A stretch of DNA of 64,000 nt from Bacillus_BD oryzisoli_A (GCF_043641075.1 NZ_JBHZRC010000001.1:1054001-1118000), one strand, 5' to 3'; positions 6,403-16,763 are shown, counted from the first letter of the stretch. The notes: generated by a model from the sequence alone, not told the origin. Numbers and translations: made by a program.

Positions 6403-8379
6403 TTACTCCTCCGGATATGGGACTGTCTCATCAAAGATGACATTTTTATCACGCATTACTTTATAGCCAGCTGATTCTCCGCGAACAATAGTCAGCTCTA
6501 TTACTTCTCTTACGTTTTCTGTAATATAGATTGTTTTAAAGGCCTCTGTCATATTATTGTTCATATCCTCAATAAAGATTTGAACTTCCTGTGGAATTCC
6601 TTCAACCTCAGGCTCATATGGGATTTCAATTTCCCTTGTAACGGTTTTCGGAGGAATCTCCTCAGGACCTTTTGATATAATGACCTTTATTTCCGAACCT
6701 TTTTTCACAGCTGTACCAGGTGCTGGGGTTTGTGATATGACAAGACCTTTGGCAACAGAATCACTGTATTCCTCCTGTGAGACATCAGCCGTTAACCCTT
6801 CGGACCCTGCATATGTTTGTACACCGGCGGCATTATAACCTGTTAAGTCCTTAACATCAATCATTCCGGGTCCTTTAGAGATGGTAAATTCAAGGATTGT
6901 TTCCTCTGGAATAACTTCTTCGCCAGCCGGATAATTTTGCTCTAGTATTATTCCAACAGCAGCATGATCGTCATTCACTTCTTTTTTCTTAATATCTTTA
7001 AATCCTTTTTCTTTTAAAAGCGTAACAACATCGTCATACATTCTATCTGTATAATCCAATAATTCAAAGCTTTGTTTTCCGGAGCTTTCAAAAATAGTGA
7101 TTTTTGTCCCTTCCTTCACCTTTTTGCCTGCTTTCGGTTCTGTTTTAACAACATACCCTTCTTCTAGCTCCTCATGGCTAATTTCCTTTGTTTCACCAAC
7201 TACAAATCCTGCTGTAACAAGCTCTGAAACAGCTTGATCCAATTCCATGCCTGATACATCAGGAATCGCGATATCCTTTGGTGATAAAAGACCAGGAAGA
7301 ACGGTAATAGTTAAAACAACAAGAATAATTAATATGCTTAATATAGAAAATAAAATAATCGGTAATTTTTTTCTTTTCTTTTTAACCTTTTCATTAACTG
7401 GTTCTTGTACTGGTGTCGGATCAGAATGAAGCTTGGGATCTTTTGCATGAACAAGGGTTTCATCAAGATTAGAATAAGGCCGATCATCCGTAATAATAGG
7501 TATTGCTTTCGTTGCTTCAATATCCAATGGTACTGAAAATTTGGGTTCATCCAAACGATCGGGCTCTAAAGCCGTTCTGATATCCTCCTGCATCTCTACA
7601 ACACTTGAATAGCGATGGAAAGGATCCTTTGCTGTTGATTTTAATACAATATTTTCAACACTTTGCGGGATGGACGGATTCCATCTTCGTAATGAGGGAG
7701 TTTCAGCCTGCAGATGCTTTAAGGCTATGGATACAGCTGACTCTCCAGAAAAAGGTAACCGGCCCGTTAATAATTCGAACATGACTATCCCAAGTGAGTA
7801 AATATCGGATTTATTAGTGGCGACTCCGCCTCTTGCTTGTTCAGGTGACAAATAGTGTACAGAACCGAGTACTGAATTTGTCTGCGTTATGCTTGTTGCA
7901 CTTAATGCCATGGCTATACCGAAATCAGTAATTTTGACATTTCCATTTTGATCCATAAGTATATTTTGCGGTTTAATATCTCTGTGAATAATATGATTTT
8001 GATGCGCATGTAAAATGGCGGATGTCAGTTGCTGCATAATATCTAGTGCTTTTTCGATCGGAATAGATGAATGCATTTGTATGTATTCTTTGAGAGTTTG
8101 TCCTTTCACATATTCCATGACAATATAATAAATGGAATCCTCTTCTCCAACATCAAAAATATTCACGATATTCGGATGGGCAAGGCTTGTAGCCGACTGA
8201 GCTTCCCTGTGAAACCTGCGAATAAATTCCTCATTATTGGCAAAGTCAAGCCGTAAAACCTTAACGGCAACATCTCGGTCGAGGATCATATCGTGAGCTA
8301 AATAAACATTAGCCATTCCCCCGCCGCCAACCATCTCTAATATTTTATAGCGGCCGCTTATTCGTTTCCCAATCATCAC
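6403..8379 (-). CDS. prkC: Serine/threonine protein kinase PrkC with PASTA repeats
   Basis: The protein of 658 residues has an N-terminal cytoplasmic Hanks-type kinase: glycine loop GGGGMANV (18-25), catalytic Lys40, HRDIKPQN (132-139) and a DFG near 152. A basic linker precedes one membrane segment (about 338-362), then three PASTA domains that in the family bind muropeptides, and a C-terminal Ig-like domain. It senses peptidoglycan fragments and drives spore germination and envelope control in B. subtilis. GTG at 8377-8379 and ATG at 8374-8376 are both possible starts; they overlap the prpC stop, so kinase and phosphatase are translationally coupled. Confidence 0.96.
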   Translation of the reverse strand: MMIGKRISGRYKILEMVGGGGMANVYLAHDMILDRDVAVKVLRLDFANNEEFIRRFHREAQSATSLAHPNIVNIFDVGEEDSIYYIVMEYVKGQTLKEYIQMHSSIPIEKALDIMQQLTSAILHAHQNHIIHRDIKPQNILMDQNGNVKITDFGIAMALSATSITQTNSVLGSVHYLSPEQARGGVATNKSDIYSLGIVMFELLTGRLPFSGESAVSIALKHLQAETPSLRRWNPSIPQSVENIVLKSTAKDPFHRYSSVVEMQEDIRTALEPDRLDEPKFSVPLDIEATKAIPIITDDRPYSNLDETLVHAKDPKLHSDPTPVQEPVNEKVKKKRKKLPIILFSILSILIILVVLTITVLPGLLSPKDIAIPDVSGMELDQAVSELVTAGFVVGETKEISHEELEEGYVVKTEPKAGKKVKEGTKITIFESSGKQSFELLDYTDRMYDDVVTLLKEKGFKDIKKKEVNDDHAAVGIILEQNYPAGEEVIPEETILEFTISKGPGMIDVKDLTGYNAAGVQTYAGSEGLTADVSQEEYSDSVAKGLVISQTPAPGTAVKKGSEIKVIISKGPEEIPPKTVTREIEIPYEPEVEGIPQEVQIFIEDMNNNMTEAFKTIYITENVREVIELTIVRGESAGYKVMRDKNVIFDETVPYPEE

Positions 8380-9134
8380 TTTACATCACCCTTAGGGCTA
8401 TTAGGATCATACTCTACGATTATTAATGAAATATTATCCTCACCGCCATAATCATTAGCGAGCTTTACTAGTGTATTAGCCTTTTCCTCAATTGCAAGAT
8501 GATTTTCAAGAATATTGACTATTTCCGTTTCAGTCACCTTATTGGATAATCCATCAGAACAAAGTAAAAGACGGTCACCCTCTTCAAAAAGAATTGTTTT
8601 TATGTCCATTTCAACAGAAGTCTCAGTACCTAAAGCCCGTAAAAGTACATTCTTTCGCGGATGATTTTCAGCATCTTCTTTTGAAATTTCACCTGATCGT
8701 ACGAGCTCATTTACAAGCGAGTGATCTTCCGTTACTTGTGAGAAACCAGTCTCATTATAAATATAGCAGCGGCTGTCTCCAATATGGGCGATGGTGGAAA
8801 ATAACTCTGTAATAATTGCTGCCACAATGGTTGTACCCATGCCTTCACATTCGGAATGCTTTTTCGAATGTTCATAAAGGACCATATTCACCTGGTCAAT
8901 ATGGTCCTTCAGCCAATTTTCGGCTTGGTCTGCTGTCTCAATCTTTTCTGCCTTTTCCCATTCCTCCTGCAGTTTTATCAGTGCCATTTTACTTGCAACA
9001 TCTCCTGCACGATGTCCACCCATCCCGTCAGCGACAATGGCAAGACGCTGACCAGATTGGCTAAAGAATACGCCGCCGCTGTCTTCATTATGCTGACGAA
9101 TCTTTCCTTTGTGTGTCACGAAAATAGCCTTCAT
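8376..9134 (-). CDS. prpC: PP2C-family protein serine/threonine phosphatase
   Basis: The 252-residue PPM phosphatase reverses PrkC phosphorylation. Metal-binding motifs are visible: HNEDS near the N-terminus, VADGMGGHRAGDVAS, HIGDSRCY, LLCSDGLS and GGEDNISLI. A longer frame reaches 9191, but the ATG at 9132-9134 has GAGGTGAAAGG just upstream and begins MKAIFVTHKGKIRQHNEDS as in B. subtilis PrpC. It starts four bases after the rlmN stop and its own stop overlaps the prkC start. Confidence 0.96.
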   Translation of the reverse strand: MKAIFVTHKGKIRQHNEDSGGVFFSQSGQRLAIVADGMGGHRAGDVASKMALIKLQEEWEKAEKIETADQAENWLKDHIDQVNMVLYEHSKKHSECEGMGTTIVAAIITELFSTIAHIGDSRCYIYNETGFSQVTEDHSLVNELVRSGEISKEDAENHPRKNVLLRALGTETSVEMDIKTILFEEGDRLLLCSDGLSNKVTETEIVNILENHLAIEEKANTLVKLANDYGGEDNISLIIVEYDPNSPKGDVK

Positions 9135-9138
9135 CCTT

Positions 9139-10230
9139 TCACCTCGTCTCTTCTTTTCGTTCCTTTGCACGAAGCTGTCCACATGCTGCATCTATATCCG
9201 AACCTTGTTCCCGCCGAATCGTTACATTCACACCTGCGTCTTTTAAGGTTTTCTCAAATAGAAAAATTTGATCACGCGGTGTTCGGACATAGTCACGTTC
9301 AGGAACATAATTTACTGGAATTAAGTTGACATGGCATTTTATACCTTTAATTAAACCAGCTAATTCTTTTGCATGTTCAACTTGGTCATTGACCCCGCCG
9401 AATAATCCATATTCAAAGCTGATGCGTCGACCCGTTTTATTAATATAATATCGTACAGCCTCCATCAAGTCTGGTAGTTTATAAGCCTTATTAATTGGCA
9501 TTAATCGGCTGCGTAACTCAGTATTTGGTGCATGTAATGAGATAGCAAAATTAATTTGCAAATTCTCATCTGCAAATTGATAGATTTTCGGAATGATTCC
9601 ACTTGTTGAAACGGTAATATGTCTTGCACCGATATTTAAGCCTTGGTCATGGTTAATAATTTTCAAAAAGGAGAGCATGTTATCAAAATTATCGAATGGT
9701 TCACCTATACCCATGATTACTACAGAGCTTACTCGTTCATCCGTTTCATCGAGTGCCTGTTGAACCTTCACAACCTGTGCAACAATTTCACCTGCTTCTA
9801 AATGGCGTTTAAGACCGCCCAGTGTTGAAGCACAGAACGTACATCCGATTCGGCAGCCCACTTGGGTCGTTACACAAACTGAATTTCCATAATCATGCCG
9901 CATTAAAACAGTCTCAATCGAATAGCCATCGTGAAGTTCAAATAAAAATTTTATGGTTCCATCAGCCGACTCCTGTTTAATGATTGTATTTAATGTAGTC
10001 AGCGTAAAATGTTCTGAAAGAATGTCCCGTAAGTTCTTTGATAAATTACTCATTTGATCAAATTCTGAAACTCGTTTCTTATATAGCCAATCAAAAATCT
10101 GTTCTGCCCTGAATGCTTTCTCATTATGTTCCTTTAACCATTCCTTTAACGCTGAAAGCTGCAGCGAATAGATGGAGGGCTTTGCGGTTATTTCTGTTTT
10201 ATTCTCATGGATGGTCGTGTTCTCCATCAT
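9139..10230 (-). CDS. rlmN: Dual-specificity 23S rRNA/tRNA adenine-C2 methyltransferase RlmN
   Basis: The 363-residue radical-SAM enzyme methylates A2503 of 23S rRNA and A37 of some tRNAs. The cluster motif is CRIGCTFC (CxxxCxxC), followed by GMGEP-like GIGEPFDN and the C-terminal GSDIDAACGQL, whose Cys is the transient methyl-adduct residue in the family. Two adjacent ATG codons (10230 and 10227) follow GAAGGTG; either could start. The gene begins directly after the rsmB stop codon. Confidence 0.96.
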   Translation of the reverse strand: MMENTTIHENKTEITAKPSIYSLQLSALKEWLKEHNEKAFRAEQIFDWLYKKRVSEFDQMSNLSKNLRDILSEHFTLTTLNTIIKQESADGTIKFLFELHDGYSIETVLMRHDYGNSVCVTTQVGCRIGCTFCASTLGGLKRHLEAGEIVAQVVKVQQALDETDERVSSVVIMGIGEPFDNFDNMLSFLKIINHDQGLNIGARHITVSTSGIIPKIYQFADENLQINFAISLHAPNTELRSRLMPINKAYKLPDLMEAVRYYINKTGRRISFEYGLFGGVNDQVEHAKELAGLIKGIKCHVNLIPVNYVPERDYVRTPRDQIFLFEKTLKDAGVNVTIRREQGSDIDAACGQLRAKERKEETR

Positions 10231-11580
10231 TTACACCTTCTTCCTTAAACAAGCAATATAAAAGCCATCTGAATTCATGCATTGTGGTAAAATTTGCATT
10301 TCACCATTTTTGACGATTGGTTTTATTTTCTCAGGCATTCTATCTTTTACTGATTCGTCACGCTCAAAATCAGGATGTTGATCTAAAAACGCTTGAACCA
10401 CCTGTTGATTTTCTTCCTGATCAATTGTGCACGTACTGTAAACTAGAATACCACCTTTTCTTAATAAAGGGGAAACAGAATCTAGTAATGTTTTTTGAAT
10501 TTTTTGCAGTTGAAATAGATCCTCTTCTTTTTTTGTATATTTGATATCTGGTTTTCGTCTCATGACTCCAAGTCCTGAACAAGGAGCATCCAAAAGGATC
10601 CGGTCAAAGGATTCCTTTTCAAAATGTTCTTGAACATGCCGACTGTCAAGCGTTTGCGCTTTAATATTCGGGAGTTCCAGTCTTTTGGCATTCTCACGTA
10701 TCAGCTTTACCTTATGCTCATGTAAATCAAGGGCAACTACTTCACCAGTACCATTTAATCTCTCAGCAATATGCGTCGTTTTACCACCAGGTGCCCCACA
10801 GGCATCCAGTACCTCCTGATTTTCCTTAACACCAAGAGATAGAGCCACAAGCATGGAGCTCTCATCTTGAATTGTTACAAGCCCTTGTTTAAAAACAGTA
10901 GAATTAGCTAGGTTTCCTTTATAGCATAGGATGGCCTCAGGTACCACCTCGCTTGCTTCCACTGAAAATCCTTCTTCCTTTAAAAGCGATAAGCATGTTT
11001 CCCGGTCAATCCTAGTTGTATTCACGCGGCCTGTCATGACTGGAGCCGTTAAATTGAGTTCACACATCTCTTTTGTGTCCTCATATCCAAATTGCTGAAC
11101 CCAGCGTTTTACAAGCCAAAGCGGGTGGCTTGTCGATACGGCCAGCCTTTCAATTGGATCCTCCATTTGTTCAAAGGAAGGAAGCCCTTCTCTTTGAATG
11201 CTGCGAAGGACGCCATTAACTAAACTAGAGATACCTTTATGACCTCTTTTTTTGGCAATCTCAACTGCTTCAAATATAGCTGCCCGGTCGGGGATTTTGT
11301 CTAAGTACACCATTTGAAAAACAGTCATCCTTAGCAATTGTCTAACCCACTGTTCCATTTTTTTATTTTTTATTAAAAAGGGAGCTAGATAAAAATCAAG
11401 TGTCATTTTTCTTTGCAGCGTCCCGTATGTTAATTCCGTTAATAGCCCAATGTCCTTCGGATCTAGTTCATTCTTTTTGATTACGTTATTTAAAAGAAGA
11501 TTGCTATAGGATTGATTTTTTTCAATTTGTTCCAAAATTTCAAGTGCTGCTTCACGAACATTTTTACGTTTAGTTTTCAT
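10231..11580 (-). CDS. rsmB: 16S rRNA cytosine-C5 methyltransferase RsmB
   Basis: The 449-residue protein has an N-terminal NusB-like RNA-binding domain (about 1-140) and a C-terminal SAM methyltransferase. Motifs: DACGAPGGKTTHIAE (SAM site), LLDAPCSGLG and VYSTCTI, containing the two Cys used by m5C enzymes. It modifies C967-type positions of 16S rRNA. The start overlaps the fmt 3' end by 11 bp, and rlmN follows without a gap. Confidence 0.96.
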   Translation of the reverse strand: MKTKRKNVREAALEILEQIEKNQSYSNLLLNNVIKKNELDPKDIGLLTELTYGTLQRKMTLDFYLAPFLIKNKKMEQWVRQLLRMTVFQMVYLDKIPDRAAIFEAVEIAKKRGHKGISSLVNGVLRSIQREGLPSFEQMEDPIERLAVSTSHPLWLVKRWVQQFGYEDTKEMCELNLTAPVMTGRVNTTRIDRETCLSLLKEEGFSVEASEVVPEAILCYKGNLANSTVFKQGLVTIQDESSMLVALSLGVKENQEVLDACGAPGGKTTHIAERLNGTGEVVALDLHEHKVKLIRENAKRLELPNIKAQTLDSRHVQEHFEKESFDRILLDAPCSGLGVMRRKPDIKYTKKEEDLFQLQKIQKTLLDSVSPLLRKGGILVYSTCTIDQEENQQVVQAFLDQHPDFERDESVKDRMPEKIKPIVKNGEMQILPQCMNSDGFYIACLRKKV

Positions 11581-12526
11581 AAGAATCCCCTAATTGAATA
11601 CCGATAGTTAAATCGCTGCCAGCTCCTCTTAGAAATTGACCGGCAGACATTTTTTTCTTACCTGATGGCTGCAGTTCTGTGACTTTAACGGCTGTCTGAT
11701 TACCTGTTGCAACGATAAAGCCTTCCTCTTCAAGCTTGACAATCGTTCCGGGTGCTTCGCTTACTTGCAGTGGAATTTTTTCTGAACGCCAAATTTTCAA
11801 AACATTTCCCTGGAGCGTGGTATAGGCTCCTGGCCACGGATTTAGACCGCGAATATGGTTATAAATTTCTTCACCAGACTTCGCCCAATCAATCTTCTCC
11901 TGCTCTCTTTTAATATTCGATGCAAAGGTAGCCTCTTCTTCATTTTGTTGAATCGCTGCCAATTCCCCATTAAGGAGCTTTGGTAATGTTTCTGATAATA
12001 GCTTTGCACCGGCCACACTTAGCTTGTCATGCATTGTGCCCACATTATCTTCTTCCAAAATGGGGACCTCTACCTGCGTTAAGATATCACCCGCATCCAG
12101 TTTCTCAGCCATATACATGATGGTGACTCCTGTCTTTTCCTTCCCTTGCAGTATGGCATAATGAATGGGCGCTCCGCCGCGAAGCTCGGGCAAAAGTGAT
12201 GCATGTACATTAATACAGCCGTATCGAGGTGCATCGAGAAGCTGCTTAGGCAGGATTTGTCCGAAAGCTGCTGTTACAATCAAATCTGGCTGCAAATCCA
12301 AAATGGGCTGCAGTTCTTCAGGCCTGCGGATTTTTTCCGGCTGAAAAACAAGTATCCCTTGCTTCAACGCCTCTACCTTAACCGGTGGAGGTGTAAGGAC
12401 TTTTTTTCTGCCCACAGGTCTATCAGGCTGAGTAACTACTCCAATTACATCGTAGCCATCATTAATTATTTGTCTCAAAACCGGAACTGAAAAGTCCGGT
12501 GTTCCCATAAATACAATCTTGGTCAT
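11570..12526 (-). CDS. fmt: Methionyl-tRNA formyltransferase
   Basis: The 318-residue enzyme formylates initiator Met-tRNA using 10-formyl-tetrahydrofolate. The N-terminal Rossmann domain has IVFMGTPDFSVPVL, the catalytic region INVHASLLPELRGGAPIHYA, and a C-terminal tRNA-binding OB domain begins near residue 205. The ATG overlaps the def stop by four bases (ATGA), so formylation and deformylation genes are translationally coupled, the usual arrangement. Confidence 0.97.
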   Translation of the reverse strand: MTKIVFMGTPDFSVPVLRQIINDGYDVIGVVTQPDRPVGRKKVLTPPPVKVEALKQGILVFQPEKIRRPEELQPILDLQPDLIVTAAFGQILPKQLLDAPRYGCINVHASLLPELRGGAPIHYAILQGKEKTGVTIMYMAEKLDAGDILTQVEVPILEEDNVGTMHDKLSVAGAKLLSETLPKLLNGELAAIQQNEEEATFASNIKREQEKIDWAKSGEEIYNHIRGLNPWPGAYTTLQGNVLKIWRSEKIPLQVSEAPGTIVKLEEEGFIVATGNQTAVKVTELQPSGKKKMSAGQFLRGAGSDLTIGIQLGDSYEN

Positions 12527-13008
12527 TCGCCTTCCACCTCGTGAAGTTCTTTTTCATCTATATATCTTGTAACCTTCGATGTAAACAATATTCCGTGCAA
12601 ATGATCAATCTCATGCTGTATCGCACGTGCAAGAAAGTCTTCAGCTTCAATCGTAAAACTTTTCCCTTTCCTGTCCTGAGCTTTGACTTTTACATAATAC
12701 GGCCGGCTTACTTCCCCATACAATCCAGGAAAGCTCAAGCAGCCTTCGACACCATTTTGTTCACCTTTTGTTTCTAGTATTTCCGGATTAATCATCTCGA
12801 TTGTGCCGGAACCGTCATCAATATCAACGATTGCAATCTGCTCATCCACTCCTACCTGTGGTGCAGCTAAGCCAACTCCATCAAATTCAATCATCGTATC
12901 ATACATATCATTCAATAATTTTTTTAATTTATTATTAAAGGATGTTACCGGCTTACAGGGACGCTCCAATATTTCAGCCGGATGCATCACAATCTTTTTA
13001 ACTGCCAA
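12523..13008 (-). CDS. def: Peptide deformylase
   Basis: The 161-residue metalloenzyme removes the formyl group from nascent proteins. All three signatures are present: GVGLAAPQVG, EGCLSFPG and QHEIDHLHG. The frame is open to 13044, but GGAGG lies five bases before a TTG (13006-13008), giving a protein that starts (M)AVKKIVMHPAEILE, matching B. subtilis Def in length and alignment. I therefore choose the TTG. fmt overlaps its end by four bases; priA ends 74 bp upstream. Confidence 0.95.
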   Translation of the reverse strand: MAVKKIVMHPAEILERPCKPVTSFNNKLKKLLNDMYDTMIEFDGVGLAAPQVGVDEQIAIVDIDDGSGTIEMINPEILETKGEQNGVEGCLSFPGLYGEVSRPYYVKVKAQDRKGKSFTIEAEDFLARAIQHEIDHLHGILFTSKVTRYIDEKELHEVEGE

Positions 13009-13082
13009 ATGTGTTTCCTCCGCTTTTCTAAATAGTTTTTCCAATTTTCTTTAATCTTAACATTGAATCTGCATTTTCTTGT

Positions 13083-15497
13083 TTACATAAGGATGTATGG
13101 ATTTTTATCAATCGCTATTTGCAGACCCGAATGAAGTACATCCTGTTGATGATGATCAAGGACTGTTTTTAATGCTTCAGTTAATTTGGGTTCACGTTTA
13201 TATTTAATTAAGCATTGATAGCGATATTTATTATTCAGTCTTGGAATTGGGGATGCAACCGGACCTAAAACAATCGCTTCATTTGTCAATCTGGAACGAA
13301 TAAAACTCGTTATTTTCTCTGTTACATCCACTACCTTCATCAGCTCTTCATGGCTGACTGTTATTAAGGTAATATAATAAAAGGGCGGGTATTTATGAAT
13401 CTTTCGAATCATCATTTCCCGCTGGTAAAATTGATCATAATCCTGTTCACCTGCTAGCTCGATACTATAATGCTCAGGCGTATAGGTTTGGATTACCACT
13501 TCTCCAGCAAGTTCATGCCTTCCTGCCCGGCCGCTGACCTGTGTTAATAATTGAAAGGTCTTTTCTGAAGATCGTAAATCAGGTAAATGCAGCATCGTAT
13601 CTGCTGATAATACACCAACCAAAGTAATGTTGGGAAAATCCAACCCCTTTGCAATCATTTGCGTTCCTAGTAAAATATCAGCATGACCTTCTTGAAATTC
13701 TGTTAGCAGCTTTTCATGGGCTCCTTTTCTGGATGTTGTATCAACATCCATTCGAATGACCCTTGCCTCAGGGAAGATTTTTGCAATTTCTTCTTCAACC
13801 TTTTGTGTACCGGTTCCGAAATAACGTATATGATCACTGGCACATTCCGGACATACAGTCGGCACGATTGATTCAAAACCGCAATAATGACATTTCATTT
13901 GCTGATTAAATCGGTGATAGGTTAAAGAAATATCACAATTTGGGCATTGCAGCACAAGCCCGCAGTCACGGCACATCACAAAGGAAGAGTGTCCGCGCTT
14001 ATTTAAAAACAGGACAGTCTGCTCTTTTTTTGCTAAGCGGTCTTGCAGCTTTTCATGCAGTACACGAGAAAACATCGAACGATTGCCTTCTCTCAGCTCT
14101 TCGCGCATATCAACGATTTCCACCTTCGGCAAATCGCGCTCGTTCATTCGTTTCGACAAGGTTAATAGCTGATACACACCTTTTTTCGCACGGGCAAATG
14201 TTTCTAAGGAAGGTGTCGCACTTCCTAATACAACCGGACAATTGTGCCGCTTAGCCCTTTCAATTGCAACGTCACGTGCATGGTATCTTGGGTTGTCCTC
14301 CTGCTTGTAGCTTGTTTCATGCTCTTCATCTATAATAATAATCCCTAAATTTTCAAATGGGGCAAAAATAGCCGAACGTGCCCCCACAACTACCTTGACT
14401 TCTTTTCGTTGTATTTTTCTCCATTCGTCATATTTTTCCCCTACTGAAAGTCCGCTGTGAAGAACTGCTACCATATCTCCAAAACGCCCTTTAAAGCGGT
14501 TGACCATCTGTGGAGTCAGTGAAATTTCCGGAACAAGGACAATCCCTTCCCGTCCATCCTCAAGTACTCGTTGAATAGCTTGTAAATATACTTCCGTTTT
14601 TCCGCTTCCAGTCACTCCATATAGAAGGAATACGTCATGTTTTTTTTCTTCCAAAGCAGCCAAAATCGGTTGGATGGCTTGCGACTGATCATTTGTCAGC
14701 TGGAGAGGATGTGTTTTCTCAATATCACGGTCCTTATACGGATCACGATAAACCTCCCTTGTCCTCTCTATTAAAATGCCTTTTTCAAGAAGTCCTTTAA
14801 TGACGGCACTTGAAACCCCTATTGTAGACATGATTTTTTGTCTTTCTATTGGCTCACTGTGTTCAATAAAAAAATCAATCAATTTCAGCTGCTTTACACT
14901 TCTGCTTGGAAGCTCTGAACGAATTTGCTCCAATTTCTGTTTTGTGACAGCTGGTGCGATGATCTTCAACGTTTTCTTTTTTACTCTTTCTTTCACTTCA
15001 TATAAGACTTCAAATGTCCCGTTTGATATTTCCCTCTGTAATAACGAAAGCTCATTTCCATTACTTACTTCTTCCCATTTAATGACATCACCGTTTGAAA
15101 ATAGAGTTTGTAAAACAGGTGAAAGCATGGAAAGTTGTGAGCGATTAATCAACCTTACCTTTTTCTCATATTTTGCTTTTAATGCAGGAGGAAGCATGAC
15201 TTGAAAAGCTGAAATCTTGTAGCATAACGTCTTTTCTGTTAACCAATCCGACAATAAAAGAAGTTCCTCGTTCAATACCGGTTCAATGTCCATCAGCTCA
15301 ATGATTTCTCTGAGCTTTGGGAATTGTGATTCCGTAACAATATCAATGACAAACCCTTGAACCTTTCGGGGACCAAAAGGAACAATGACTCGCATACCAG
15401 GCATTAAAACATGAATGAGCCTTTCGGGAATACCATAATCAAAGGGCCTGTTTGTTTGCTTTGCAGGTACATCGACTATCACTTTGGCAACTGCCAT
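13083..15497 (-). CDS. priA: Primosomal replication restart helicase PriA
   Basis: The 804-residue superfamily-2 helicase reloads the replisome at stalled forks. An N-terminal DNA-binding region (about 1-270) precedes the helicase core with Walker A GVTGSGKTEVY, the DEEH box IIIDEEHETSYKQED and GSATPSLET. Paired CxxC zinc motifs (CRDCG, CPNC, CHYC, CPEC) lie near residues 520-560. The ATG at 15495-15497 overlaps the coaBC stop as TAATG. An upstream in-frame ATG within coaBC is less likely because it has no ribosome binding site. Confidence 0.96.
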   Translation of the reverse strand: MAVAKVIVDVPAKQTNRPFDYGIPERLIHVLMPGMRVIVPFGPRKVQGFVIDIVTESQFPKLREIIELMDIEPVLNEELLLLSDWLTEKTLCYKISAFQVMLPPALKAKYEKKVRLINRSQLSMLSPVLQTLFSNGDVIKWEEVSNGNELSLLQREISNGTFEVLYEVKERVKKKTLKIIAPAVTKQKLEQIRSELPSRSVKQLKLIDFFIEHSEPIERQKIMSTIGVSSAVIKGLLEKGILIERTREVYRDPYKDRDIEKTHPLQLTNDQSQAIQPILAALEEKKHDVFLLYGVTGSGKTEVYLQAIQRVLEDGREGIVLVPEISLTPQMVNRFKGRFGDMVAVLHSGLSVGEKYDEWRKIQRKEVKVVVGARSAIFAPFENLGIIIIDEEHETSYKQEDNPRYHARDVAIERAKRHNCPVVLGSATPSLETFARAKKGVYQLLTLSKRMNERDLPKVEIVDMREELREGNRSMFSRVLHEKLQDRLAKKEQTVLFLNKRGHSSFVMCRDCGLVLQCPNCDISLTYHRFNQQMKCHYCGFESIVPTVCPECASDHIRYFGTGTQKVEEEIAKIFPEARVIRMDVDTTSRKGAHEKLLTEFQEGHADILLGTQMIAKGLDFPNITLVGVLSADTMLHLPDLRSSEKTFQLLTQVSGRAGRHELAGEVVIQTYTPEHYSIELAGEQDYDQFYQREMMIRKIHKYPPFYYITLITVSHEELMKVVDVTEKITSFIRSRLTNEAIVLGPVASPIPRLNNKYRYQCLIKYKREPKLTEALKTVLDHHQQDVLHSGLQIAIDKNPYILM

Positions 15498-16702
15498 TAA
15501 TGCTGTTCCTTCAAAAGCAAGCACACTTCATCTATGATTTTACCTGCCACTTCTTTTTTTGATAGAATCGGAAATTCCTTTGTTACCCCGTCTTTTCGAT
15601 AGAAAGTCACGATATTGGTATCCGTACCAAAACCGGCACCTGCCTCTTTTACATTATTTGCAACAATCATATCAGCATTTTTACTCAAAAGTTTCTTTTC
15701 CGCGTATTCACTGACATTGTTTGTTTCAGCTGCAAAGCCGATTAATAGCTGCTTGTCTTTTCTGTGCCCAAGCTCCATTAAGATATCCTTTGTTCGTTCT
15801 AGTTCAATGACTTGTTCTCCAGGCTGTTTTTTTATTTTGTGATCGGCATATTGCTTCGGGCGATAATCGGCAACAGCTGCTGATTTGATTACAATATCAG
15901 TGCCTTCGAATCGGCTTATAACCGCTTCATACATTTCCTGTGCACTCTCTACCTGGATAACTTGAACGCCTTTAGGCGGTGCTAATGATACAGGGCCGGA
16001 AATAAGTGTAACATCCGCTCCTGCCCTTACCGCCTCCTCTGCTACTGCATAACCCATTTTTCCTGTTGAATGATTTGTAAGATAGCGAACAGGATCAATT
16101 TTTTCTCGAGTCGGGCCGGCTGTAATCACTACTTTTTTACCTTTAAGCCTTCCATCTCCTAGATGAAAATAGTTATTTAATTTCGCAACAATGTTTTCTG
16201 GTTCCTCTAATCTTCCTTTGCCTACATAACCGCAGGCTAAATAACCCTCACCAGGTTCAATAAATGAATAGCCATACTCTGCTAAAACAGCCATATTTCG
16301 TTGAACTGCCGGATGGTTGTACATATGAACGTTCATTGCTGGAGCAATCCATACAGGTGCAGTCGCTGCGAGCAGTGTAGTCGATATCATATCATCCGCA
16401 ATTCCGCCTGCAAGTTTTCCAATGATATTCGCAGTCGCCGGTGCAACTACTATTACATCTGCCCAGTCGGCTAAATCAATATGGGCTATTTTTGTGGAGT
16501 CCTTTTCATCAAACGTATCTGTGTAGACATCATTTCGCGATAAGGCTTGAAAGGTTAACGGTGCTACAAACTCACAAGCCGACTTGCTTAGAATAACGCG
16601 GACATCTGCACCCTCCTGTGTGAGTTTACTCGTCAAAGCTGCCGCCTTATAGACAGCAATTCCGCCCGTGACACATAATAAGATATTTTTACCATTCAGC
16701 AT
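15497..16702 (-). CDS. coaBC: Bifunctional phosphopantothenoylcysteine decarboxylase/synthetase
   Basis: The 401-residue fusion makes 4'-phosphopantetheine in coenzyme A synthesis. The N-terminal FMN-dependent CoaC domain has CVTGGIAVYKA, PAMNVHMYNHPA and the ACGYVGKGRL lid. The CoaB domain begins near residue 190 with VVITAGPTREKIDPVRYLTN. I use the ATG at 16700-16702 (MLNGKNILLCVTGG), which matches the family start, rather than an ATG five codons upstream that lacks a ribosome binding site. The rpoZ terminator lies between rpoZ and this gene, so it heads a new unit running to rpe. Confidence 0.96.
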   Translation of the reverse strand: MLNGKNILLCVTGGIAVYKAAALTSKLTQEGADVRVILSKSACEFVAPLTFQALSRNDVYTDTFDEKDSTKIAHIDLADWADVIVVAPATANIIGKLAGGIADDMISTTLLAATAPVWIAPAMNVHMYNHPAVQRNMAVLAEYGYSFIEPGEGYLACGYVGKGRLEEPENIVAKLNNYFHLGDGRLKGKKVVITAGPTREKIDPVRYLTNHSTGKMGYAVAEEAVRAGADVTLISGPVSLAPPKGVQVIQVESAQEMYEAVISRFEGTDIVIKSAAVADYRPKQYADHKIKKQPGEQVIELERTKDILMELGHRKDKQLLIGFAAETNNVSEYAEKKLLSKNADMIVANNVKEAGAGFGTDTNIVTFYRKDGVTKEFPILSKKEVAGKIIDEVCLLLKEQH

Positions 16703-16763
16703 AAATCTGACCCCCATTTACAAAGTTCTGCAAACATTTCACATCCGCTGTATTGTTATAATG

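Noticed and set aside
8856..9329. 157-codon plus-strand open frame across prpC and rlmN
   Set aside because: It is antisense to two conserved, coupled genes, and its translation shows no recognisable domain.
14776..15204. 142-codon plus-strand open frame opposite priA
   Set aside because: It is antisense to PriA and rich in Ser/Phe/Leu, as expected from the complement of a coding frame, with no ribosome binding site.
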